Assembly: GCA_045596385.1 (NCBI GenBank)
Contig: JAZOCC010000021.1
Location: 326,268 to 390,267, forward strand
Length of the DNA stretch: 64,000 nt
Reading direction: 5' to 3'
DNA from: SIG307 sp045596385
Lineage (GTDB): Bacteria; Bacillota; Clostridia; Lachnospirales; Lachnospiraceae
Below the pieces are notes generated by a model, which saw only the letters and a program-made list of their open reading frames with translations, was not told the origin of the DNA and made no database searches. Position 1 is the first letter of the stretch; every line of letters begins with the position of its first letter. The position numbers and the translations under genes were made by a program. Positions 33,176 to 40,208 of the stretch are shown in pieces.

Positions 33176-33733
33176 ATGAAAACATTGATTTTCAACGGTT
33201 CTCCGCGAAAAAACGGAGACACGGTAAGTTTGCTGAACGTTTTGAAGGAGCAGTTATCGGGAGAATATAAAATTATAGATGCCTACCGCACCAACATTTC
33301 TCCGTGCTTGGACTGCCGATATTGTAAGACGCAAAGCGGATGCGCTATACAGGATGAGATGCAGGAGGTTTATGCGTATCTTATCGACTGCGACAATGTA
33401 CTGATTGCATCTCCGGTGTATTTTTCCGAGCTGACCGGGCCGATGTTATCCGTGGGAAGTCGTTTGCAGACCTACTTTTGCGGTAGATTTTTCCGTAAGG
33501 AAGAAAGCGGACTTACACCGAAGAAGGGTGCGGTGCTTCTTGTGGGCGGTGGTGACGGTAAGCCGGATAAGGCTTACGAAACCGCGAAAGTACTGTTAAA
33601 GAACATGAATTGTAAAGAAATTCATCCCCTTGTTTGTTCCCATAATACGGACCGTATACCGGCAATTGAGGATGCACAGGTAGTTGCAGGTGTGGAAGCG
33701 ATTGTGAGGTTCTTTTCCGGCGCAGAAGATTAG
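33176..33733 (+). CDS. NAD(P)H-dependent FMN reductase (flavodoxin fold)
   Basis: A 185-residue flavodoxin-fold reductase: FNGSPRKNGDT (6-16) binds the FMN phosphate, and PCLDCRYCKTQSGC (43-56) contains four cysteines as in iron-sulfur flavoproteins; SPVYFSELTG follows. The closely spaced cysteines could hold a cluster or be redox-active. ATG 33176 follows GGAGTGAG. Confidence 0.88.
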   Translation: MKTLIFNGSPRKNGDTVSLLNVLKEQLSGEYKIIDAYRTNISPCLDCRYCKTQSGCAIQDEMQEVYAYLIDCDNVLIASPVYFSELTGPMLSVGSRLQTYFCGRFFRKEESGLTPKKGAVLLVGGGDGKPDKAYETAKVLLKNMNCKEIHPLVCSHNTDRIPAIEDAQVVAGVEAIVRFFSGAED

Positions 33734-33801
33734 TGATTTTTGTGGAAAAAACGGATGATTACGAAAAAAAAGTATAGATTCGGAGAAAACGGAGAGTTAG
33801 G

Positions 33802-34293
33802 ATGAACATTGTAGTCAGAGAATATCAAGATAATGACTTACCTGTCATGATTCGTATTTGGAATGAAGTGGTGGAAGAAGGGATTGCGTTTCCGCAGGAA
33901 GAATTCCTTGATGAAACCACCGGGACGGAATTCTTTGCATCCCAGACTTATAACGGTGTTGCGGAGGATGCCGAGTCCGGGCGTGTTCTGGGCTTATATA
34001 TATTGCATCCCAACAATATCGGGCGTTGCGGACATATAGGAAATGCCAGCTATGCGGTAAGCAGAGAATGCCGAGGTTTGCACATTGGTGAAAAACTTGT
34101 GTCGGACAGCTTGTCACAGGCAAAGGCACATGGCTTTGGTGTGATGCAGTTTAATGCGGTGGTTGCATCAAATATTCATGCCAGACACTTGTACGAACGT
34201 CTGGGGTTTGTACAGCTTGGTACGATTCCGAAGGGCTTTCGGATGAAGGACGGGTATTATGAGGATATTTGTCCGTATTATCATGAACTGTAA
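33802..34293 (+). CDS. GNAT acetyltransferase (phosphinothricin-acetyltransferase-like)
   Basis: A 163-residue acetyltransferase starting VREYQDNDLPVMIRIWNEVV, with motif A AVSRECRGLHIGEKLV and NIHARHLYERLGFVQLGTIP. The layout is of the Pat/YwnH type. Substrate unknown. The ribosome binding site is GAGAGTTAGG. Confidence 0.88.
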   Translation: MNIVVREYQDNDLPVMIRIWNEVVEEGIAFPQEEFLDETTGTEFFASQTYNGVAEDAESGRVLGLYILHPNNIGRCGHIGNASYAVSRECRGLHIGEKLVSDSLSQAKAHGFGVMQFNAVVASNIHARHLYERLGFVQLGTIPKGFRMKDGYYEDICPYYHEL

Positions 34294-34359
34294 TGATATG
34301 CAGCGCAGAAAGGCATGTATGAGTCTACATAGAGATAGAAAAGTAAAAGAGGAGAAACC

Positions 34360-34779
34360 ATGACACAGGTCAGATTTTACGATACCGTGGATGATGCACT
34401 TCTTAAATTTGCGGTTATCATCACGAAATGTGCCGGGAAATGGGTGTTCTGTAAGCATAAGGACAGAACTACTTACGAGGTTCCGGGCGGTCACAGAGAA
34501 GCAGGGGAGTCCATTGAAGAGACCGCAAAGAGGGAACTTTACGAAGAAACCGGAGCAACGGAGTATGAGATAACGCCGGTTTGTGTTTACTCCGTGCAAA
34601 AAGACAGTGGACAAGAAACCTTTGGAATGTTATACTATGCCGAGGTGACTTTTTTTGAAGAAGAACTTCACAGTGAGATTGAGAAGATAGTTTTGTCTGA
34701 GAACTTGCCGAAAAATTGGACTTATCCGGATATTCAGCCGAAGTTGATGGAGGAAGCCGAAAGGCGTGGGGTTCTTTGA
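34360..34779 (+). CDS. Nudix hydrolase
   Basis: A 139-residue Nudix protein with the full box at 44-66: GHREAGESIEETAKRELYEE is followed by TG. It hydrolyses a nucleoside diphosphate linked to another group; substrate unknown. AGAGGAG precedes the ATG. It is the last gene before the gene-poor stretch at 34780-35238. Confidence 0.9.
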   Translation: MTQVRFYDTVDDALLKFAVIITKCAGKWVFCKHKDRTTYEVPGGHREAGESIEETAKRELYEETGATEYEITPVCVYSVQKDSGQETFGMLYYAEVTFFEEELHSEIEKIVLSENLPKNWTYPDIQPKLMEEAERRGVL

Positions 34780-34815
34780 TGGAAGGATACCTATTAAAAC
34801 TTTGAAAATAATGAA

Positions 34816-34848
34816 TGGTCGGGTATGTTTTGCACAGTCCCCCGACCA
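34816..34848 (+). other. GC-rich inverted repeat
   Basis: TGGTCGGG (34816-34823) and CCCGACCA (34841-34848) flank 17 bases. There is no T run after it. It may mark the edge of an inserted and decayed gene. Confidence 0.4.
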
Positions 34849-34853
34849 AATGA

Positions 34854-35114
34854 CTTAAAGAACGAAATAGTAGGGTCAAAATTCAAGAGATAAACCGACT
34901 AGAACAGAAAATATCAGATTTAGTAGGAACAAAGAAGAAGAAATCAACCGACTAAAGAAGGCAAACAGTCAATCAGTCGGGTGAAAGTACCGAAGAGTAC
35001 CCGAGAAAACATATAAAAAAGCAGTTTAGTTGGGACGATGGGAAGAAATATACCCAACCGATTCTTGAAAAGGATAATTTAGTTGGGATAGAGGTAAAGA
35101 ACAGCCCCGATTAA
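34854..35114 (+). pseudogene. Decayed gene remnant (coiled coil plus C-terminal tail)
   Basis: In this stretch without an intact gene, three linked open segments read as one damaged protein. The frame from 34854 gives LKERNSRVKIQEINRLEQKI; another frame around 34928-34980 gives NKEEEINRLKKANSQSVG; the first frame again from about 34974 gives a 43-codon tail (ESTEEYPRKHIKKQFSWDDG, then KKYTQPILEKDNLVGIEVKN, SPD) ending at TAA 35112-35114. EINRL occurs twice, as in a coiled-coil repeat. No start codon or ribosome binding site remains. Family not recognised. The rest of 34780-35238 shows nothing but AT-rich DNA. Confidence 0.5.
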
Positions 35115-35238
35115 TAATTTAAATCAGGTGATTGGTCGGATTTTCAACATCAAATTACATTGATTTCTTTCATTAAAGCAAAAACGAAACATAAATTAAT
35201 TATGTAAACTAAACATTATACACAGGAGTGACATTACC

Positions 35239-36525
35239 ATGAACGATTATTTAAGATTGATGTACAAGGACTGCAAAATCGATGACAAGGTATTTGATTT
35301 ATGCAACGAAGTGGAAGAGTCCTTAAAGGAGCGTTTTCAGGCCATTGACGAGGTGGCGGAGTACAACCAGTTAAAGGTGCTGGCGGCTATGCGGAAAAAT
35401 AAGGTGTCCGATACCCACTTTAACGATTCTACGGGCTACGGCTATGATGATCTCGGCAGAGATACCTTAGAGGATGTGTACGCGGATGTATTCCATACGG
35501 AAAGTGCTCTGGTGCGCCCGAATCTGGTGTCCGGTACCCATGCACTGACCATTGCATTGTCGGCGAACCTCCGGCCGGGAGATGAGATTTTATCTCCGAC
35601 GGGGAAACCGTATGATACCTTAGAGGGGGTCATCGGTATTCGTGAGACCAAGGGTTCCCTTGCGGAGTACGGCATTACCTACAAGCAGGTGGATTTGTTG
35701 CCGAACGGCAATTTTGATTTTGACAAGATTAAGGAAGCTATTAATGAAAAGACGAAGCTCATCGCTATTCAGCGTTCCAAGGGCTATCAGACCAGACCGA
35801 CCTTATCCGCGGGCAGAATCGGTGTGCTGATTTCTTATATCAAGATGGTAAAGCCGGATGTGATTTGTATGGTGGACAACTGTTACGGCGAGTTTGTTGA
35901 AGTCATTGAGCCGACGGATGTGGGAGCGGACCTTTGTGTAGGGTCTCTTATTAAGAATCCGGGAGGCGGACTGGCTCCGATCGGTGGTTATATCGTCGGT
36001 AAGAAGGAGTATGTAGACAACTGTGCGTACCGTTTGACCGCACCGGGCCTGGGCAAAGAGGTAGGCGCAAGCCTCGGGCTCAACCGTTCCTTCTTCCAGG
36101 GACTTTTCATGGCACCGACGGTGGTTGCCGGAGCGCTTAAAGGTGCGATTTATGCGGCAAATATCTATGAGAAGCTTGGTTTTAAGTGTGTTCCGCGAGG
36201 AAAAGAAGATCGTTTCGATATTATTCAGGCGGTGACGTTGGAAAGCCGTGAAGCAATGCTTGCATTTTGTCACGGTATTCAGGAGGCTGCGCCGGTGGAC
36301 AGCTATGTAGTGCCGGAGCCGTGGGCAATGCCGGGCTATCACGACGATGTGATTATGGCGGCGGGAGCCTTTATTCAGGGAGCTTCCATCGAGCTTTCTG
36401 CGGACGGACCGGTGGCGGAGCCGTACAATGTGTACTTCCAGGGCGGCTTAACCTGGTACCATGCAAAGTTCGGTATTATGAATTCCGTGCAGAAGCTGTA
36501 TGAAAAGGGCCTTATTCTCAAGTAG
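35239..36525 (+). CDS. Methionine gamma-lyase/aluminium-resistance family PLP protein (YnbB-like)
   Basis: A 428-residue PLP-dependent protein of the Met_gamma_lyase family (YnbB in Bacillus). The cofactor lysine should be Lys239 in GSLIKNPGGGLAP, after MVDNCYGEFVE. The substrate is not proved for this family; the aluminium-resistance name comes from early genetics. In Bacillus ynbB lies just downstream of miaA; here about 5 kb separates them. ACAGGAGTG precedes the ATG. Confidence 0.92.
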   Translation: MNDYLRLMYKDCKIDDKVFDLCNEVEESLKERFQAIDEVAEYNQLKVLAAMRKNKVSDTHFNDSTGYGYDDLGRDTLEDVYADVFHTESALVRPNLVSGTHALTIALSANLRPGDEILSPTGKPYDTLEGVIGIRETKGSLAEYGITYKQVDLLPNGNFDFDKIKEAINEKTKLIAIQRSKGYQTRPTLSAGRIGVLISYIKMVKPDVICMVDNCYGEFVEVIEPTDVGADLCVGSLIKNPGGGLAPIGGYIVGKKEYVDNCAYRLTAPGLGKEVGASLGLNRSFFQGLFMAPTVVAGALKGAIYAANIYEKLGFKCVPRGKEDRFDIIQAVTLESREAMLAFCHGIQEAAPVDSYVVPEPWAMPGYHDDVIMAAGAFIQGASIELSADGPVAEPYNVYFQGGLTWYHAKFGIMNSVQKLYEKGLILK

Positions 36526-36558
36526 TACAGGGAATAGAACAAAAATACAAAGGCGAAA

Positions 36559-36587
36559 GGGCGGCACTTCCGAAAGGATGGCCGCCT
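36559..36587 (+). terminator. Weak GC hairpin after the YnbB-like gene
   Basis: GGCGGC (36560-36565) pairs with GCCGCC (36581-36586). No proper T tract follows, so termination would be weak. Confidence 0.4.
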
Positions 36588-36599
36588 ATTAAAAAGTGG

Positions 36600-36628
36600 T
36601 TGAACAAATATTCGATTTGTGCTATAAT
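36600..36628 (+). promoter_or_regulatory. Sigma-A promoter
   Basis: TTGAAC (36600-36605), 17 bases, TATAAT (36623-36628). It drives the DUF4321 gene and probably radC. Confidence 0.75.
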
Positions 36629-36664
36629 ACAAGCAGGGTGAATTTTAGGAAAAGGGGGATTTTT

Positions 36665-36931
36665 ATGAAGACCGGAAAAGCTTGGGTGTTACTTCTGTTA
36701 TTGTTGTGCGGTGTGGTAATCGGCGGCTTTTTGGGATATCTGACGAAGGATATTTCCTGGCTGTCCTGGCTGGATTACGGTATGACCTTTGGTCTGGGAA
36801 CCGATGCGGGGACCGGGGCATTTGTACTGAATCTTGGTGTGATTACGCTGACCTTCGGTTTATCCATTAAGATTTCCATTGCCAGCATTATCGGCGTAGT
36901 GATTGCGTTTTTTGTATACAGAAAGCTTTAA
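36665..36931 (+). CDS. DUF4321 small membrane protein
   Basis: An 88-residue protein with membrane segments at about 7-26 and two in the C-terminal half (FVLNLGVITLTFGLSI, ASIIGVVIAFFVY). The pattern GGFLGYLTKDISWLSWLDYG matches DUF4321, found beside radC and mreB in Clostridia. Function unknown; its place suggests a link to envelope growth. ATG 36665 follows AAAAGGGGG; the longer frame from 36596 would start upstream of the promoter's -10 box. Confidence 0.8.
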   Translation: MKTGKAWVLLLLLLCGVVIGGFLGYLTKDISWLSWLDYGMTFGLGTDAGTGAFVLNLGVITLTFGLSIKISIASIIGVVIAFFVYRKL

Positions 36932-36964
36932 TTTTCGGGTCCTTTTCGCAAGAGAAGGAGGACT

Positions 36965-37663
36965 ATGAGTCAGTATTTAACGGTAAAAGAGCTTCCGGAG
37001 TCCGAGCGTCCGTACGAGAAGTGCGAGCGTTTCGGTCCGGAGGTATTATCGGATGCGGAGCTTTTGGCGGTGATTATCCGCTCCGGTACAAAGAAAGAAC
37101 GGGCGGTAGATCTGGCGGTTCGTGTGCTAAACCGGCCCGGCGCGAAGAAAGGGCTGTCTGCCCTTTATTACTATTCCCGGCAGGAACTTCAGAAAATCAA
37201 AGGAATCGGCAAGGTAAAGTCGATTCAGCTTTGCTGTGTGGCGGAACTGGCAAAACGGATGCATATGGCGGAAGATGAGGAAAAGCAGTCCTTTCATTCA
37301 CCGGAAAGTATTGCGAATGCCTATATGGAGCGGATGCGGCATCGCAGGACGGAAGAAATCATTCTCTTGATGTTGGATACCAAGGGGCGAAAGATTGCCG
37401 ATGAGGTGATTTCCAAGGGTACTGTAAATATGGCGGTACTGGAGCCGAGAGAGGTGCTTTGCACAGCACTCAGGTATGAAGCTGTATTTTTAATTTTACT
37501 TCACAATCATCCCAGCGGGATACCGATGCCCAGCGATGCGGATATTTCCGTTACGCGAAATCTTGCAAAAGCCTGTGAAATCGTGGGGATTGAGCTGCGT
37601 GACCATATCGTGATCGGGGATAATTGCTACCTCAGCATGATGGAAAAAGGGATATTAGAGTGA
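36965..37663 (+). CDS. radC: RadC family protein (JAMM/MPN+ domain)
   Basis: A 232-residue RadC. An N-terminal helix-hairpin-helix part (LQKIKGIGKVKSIQL) is followed by the JAMM domain with His180-x-His182 in HNHPSG and Asp193 in PSDADI. Despite its name, a direct role in repair is not established. The radC-mreB order is common in Firmicutes. AGAAGGAGG precedes the ATG. Confidence 0.95.
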   Translation: MSQYLTVKELPESERPYEKCERFGPEVLSDAELLAVIIRSGTKKERAVDLAVRVLNRPGAKKGLSALYYYSRQELQKIKGIGKVKSIQLCCVAELAKRMHMAEDEEKQSFHSPESIANAYMERMRHRRTEEIILLMLDTKGRKIADEVISKGTVNMAVLEPREVLCTALRYEAVFLILLHNHPSGIPMPSDADISVTRNLAKACEIVGIELRDHIVIGDNCYLSMMEKGILE

Positions 37664-37693
37664 GATTTGTCATAATATAGGACAAATAAATTA

Positions 37694-37722
37694 TTGAAAT
37701 AAATAGGAAAAAGTGGTACACT
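37694..37722 (+). promoter_or_regulatory. Sigma-A promoter of the mreB operon
   Basis: TTGAAA (37694-37699), 17 bases, TACACT (37717-37722). Its -10 box ends right at the in-frame ATG at 37723, so that ATG would fall upstream of the transcript and cannot be the start of mreB. Confidence 0.7.
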
Positions 37723-37764
37723 ATGATAGAATATAGAAATACTATGCGAAGGGAGATTGGAAAG

Positions 37765-38796
37765 TTGTCATCAAAAGTTTTTGCCATAGATTTTGGTACA
37801 AGTATGTTAAAGATTTACAAGAAAAACGAAGGTGTCATTTTCGACGAAAAGAATGTAGTTGCCATCTGTGACGGAGCCGTTAAGGCCATCGGTGATGAAG
37901 CATTCGAAATGTACGGCAGAACGCCGGATAATTTCGAAGTGACCTTCCCGGTAAAGTACGGCGTTATTGCAGATTTTGCCAATATGTTGTCGATGTTAAA
38001 CGCATCACTGGATTCCATTGCGGACAAGCACGGAAAGGTAAACGGTGCGGAGTTTATCGTAGCCATTCCGAGTGATATCAGCGAGGTAGAGTGTCGTGCG
38101 TTCTATGACCTTTTATGGAGCTCTTCCGCGAAGCCGAAGAAGGACAAGGTACGTGCGGTGCACAAGCCGGTAGCGAATGCCATCGGTGCGGGACTTGAGG
38201 TTATGACCGCCAACGGTATTATGGTGGTGGATATCGGCGCGGAGACCACCGAGATTGCGGTAATGGCTCTCGGCGGTATCGTAAACAGCAAGAAGGTAAA
38301 CATCGGCGGTACCCGTCTGGATGATACGATTATTACCAATGTAAAGAAGAGATATAACCTCATTATCGGTAGCAAGACCGCAGAGCTCATTAAGAAGGAG
38401 CTTTCCTGTGCCCTTCCGCCGAAGGAGGTAAAGACGCTCCGTGTCTACGGGCGTGATGTGATGTCGGGGCTTCCGACCGAGGCAGAGATTGACTCCGCAT
38501 TTGTATATGAGTCCATTGCCGAGCATCTGCAGTCTATTGTGGATGCGGTAAAGGTGATTTTAGAGAAGACTCCGCCGGAGATTGCATCCGACATTTTGGA
38601 TACCGGTATTTATTTAACGGGCGGTTCCGCAAATATTAAGGATTTGGACAAGCTGTTCGCCCAGGAGACGGAGCTGGATATTCATATTTGTGAGAATTCC
38701 GCCAATACGGTTGTAGTAGGCTTAGGTAAGATTTTGGAGAACGGTAAGTTCAGTGATTTGCGCTTGACCTTGGACAAGATGGCAAACGGAGGTTGA
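37765..38796 (+). CDS. mreB: Rod-shape protein MreB
   Basis: A 343-residue bacterial actin that guides side-wall synthesis under the membrane. Phosphate-1 motif AIDFGTSMLKIY, phosphate-2 VVDIGAETTEIAVMALGG and the adenosine motif TGGSANIKDLDKLF are visible. The start was set at TTG 37765: it follows AAGGGAG at proper spacing, and SSKVFAIDFGT aligns with known MreB N-termini. ATG 37744 is an alternative; ATG 37723 is excluded by the promoter. First gene of the morphogenesis operon. Confidence 0.93.
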   Translation: MSSKVFAIDFGTSMLKIYKKNEGVIFDEKNVVAICDGAVKAIGDEAFEMYGRTPDNFEVTFPVKYGVIADFANMLSMLNASLDSIADKHGKVNGAEFIVAIPSDISEVECRAFYDLLWSSSAKPKKDKVRAVHKPVANAIGAGLEVMTANGIMVVDIGAETTEIAVMALGGIVNSKKVNIGGTRLDDTIITNVKKRYNLIIGSKTAELIKKELSCALPPKEVKTLRVYGRDVMSGLPTEAEIDSAFVYESIAEHLQSIVDAVKVILEKTPPEIASDILDTGIYLTGGSANIKDLDKLFAQETELDIHICENSANTVVVGLGKILENGKFSDLRLTLDKMANGG

Positions 38797-38802
38797 TAGA
38801 GA

Positions 38803-39675
38803 ATGAAACGTCGCAGAAGGAGAAGACGGAGCGACTTTGAGTTCAATCCGAAGTATTTATGGATATTCTGCATCATTCTTTGCGTCGTGCTTATGTTTGT
38901 ATCCTATCGTTTTCCGGAGCGCTTTGCAGGTGTGAAGACCTTTGCGGGTAATGTAATGGCTCCGATGCAACGGGGCATCAACACCGTAGGCCGAGGGATT
39001 TCCGACAAGCTGGAAGCCTTTCGTAGTGTGAAGGCATTGCGGGCGGAGAATAAGGCGTTAAAGGAACGGATTGAGGAACTTACCGCCACGAACCAGACGC
39101 TGACGCAGGACAAGTATGAACTGGACGGGTTACGTCGTTTGTATGAGCTGGATGCCAAGTATATGGATTATGAAAAGGTTGCGGCCCGGGTCATTGCAAG
39201 TGATACCAATAACTGGTTTTACAGCTTTATCGTAGATAAAGGCAGTGAGGACGGTATTAAAGTCGGTATGAATGTTATGGCAGGAAACGGTTTGGTCGGT
39301 ATTGTGTCCGAAACAGGGAAGAATTGGTCCAGAATCCGTTCGATTATCGACGACAACTGCAACGTCAGCGGTATGTCCATAGAAACGCAGGATACTTGTA
39401 TTGTATCCGGTGATTTAAAATTGATGAAAGAACAAGGCATGATTCGTGTGGAAATGATTTCCATGGATGCGGCCTTTCAGAATGATTATGAAATTGTAAC
39501 GTCACATATCAGCGATAAATATCTACAGGGTATTTTAATCGGATATATTCAGGATATCGAGGTGGATTCCAGCAAAATGACCAAAACGGCGTATCTGATT
39601 CCGGCGGTGGACTTTAAACGTCTGGATGAAGTATTGATTGTGACAGAGTTAAAGGAAGCTTATGATTTCAAATAG
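38803..39675 (+). CDS. mreC: Rod-shape protein MreC
   Basis: A 290-residue bitopic membrane protein of the elongation complex. A very basic N-terminus (KRRRRRRR) precedes one membrane helix (about 21-38), a coiled coil (about 68-105: VKALRAENKALKERIEELTA) and a beta-rich extracellular domain (NVMAGNGLVGIVSETG). It links MreB to the wall enzymes. GGAGG lies 13 bases before the ATG, overlapping the end of mreB. Confidence 0.94.
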   Translation: MKRRRRRRRSDFEFNPKYLWIFCIILCVVLMFVSYRFPERFAGVKTFAGNVMAPMQRGINTVGRGISDKLEAFRSVKALRAENKALKERIEELTATNQTLTQDKYELDGLRRLYELDAKYMDYEKVAARVIASDTNNWFYSFIVDKGSEDGIKVGMNVMAGNGLVGIVSETGKNWSRIRSIIDDNCNVSGMSIETQDTCIVSGDLKLMKEQGMIRVEMISMDAAFQNDYEIVTSHISDKYLQGILIGYIQDIEVDSSKMTKTAYLIPAVDFKRLDEVLIVTELKEAYDFK

Positions 39676-39698
39676 ATTGATCGGAAAGGGACGATAAC

Positions 39699-40205
39699 TT
39701 GATTCGCGTAATTCTTGTTTTTATAGAGTTAATTCTGTGCTTTTTATTGCAAAGTACGGTAATGCCTGCGATATCGTTGGCGGGTGTCGTTCCTGATTTA
39801 CTGTTGATTCTTGTGATTACGGTGGCATATACAAGGGGACGCATTCCGGGGATGCTTACCGGCTTTGCTGCAGGTCTGCTTACGGATGTCTGCTTTAACG
39901 ACATGGTAGGCCTGTGTGCTTTATTTTACTTATGTATCGGCTATATTGCCGGTTATTCTCAGAAAATATATGATGAACGGGACTATACACTTCCGTTGCT
40001 GATGATTCTGGCGGGTGAGTTCTTGTACTCTTTTGCGTACTATGTTGCGTATTTCCTGCTTCGCAGCAGAACGGAGTTCGGATATTATTTTGTACATCTG
40101 ATTCTTCCTCGTATGGTGTATACCGTTCTGGCAGCCGTCTTGTTGTATCCGTTGTTTCACTGGATTCACCGGCTGATGTTGCGTTTGGTGGAAAAGGAGG
40201 AGTAG
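39699..40205 (+). CDS. mreD: Rod-shape protein MreD
   Basis: A 168-residue integral membrane protein with about five helices, starting IRVILVFIELILCFLLQSTV, with VPDLLLILVI and RGRIPGMLTGFAAGLLTD typical of MreD. The start codon is TTG at 39699, after GGAAAGGGA; no better ATG exists. Member of the elongation complex. Confidence 0.92.
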   Translation: MIRVILVFIELILCFLLQSTVMPAISLAGVVPDLLLILVITVAYTRGRIPGMLTGFAAGLLTDVCFNDMVGLCALFYLCIGYIAGYSQKIYDERDYTLPLLMILAGEFLYSFAYYVAYFLLRSRTEFGYYFVHLILPRMVYTVLAAVLLYPLFHWIHRLMLRLVEKEE

Positions 40206-40208
40206 TAC

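Noticed and set aside
35115..35238. Possible SAM or other riboswitch before the YnbB-like gene
   Set aside because: The leader is AT-rich and shows no conserved riboswitch core or terminator pair.
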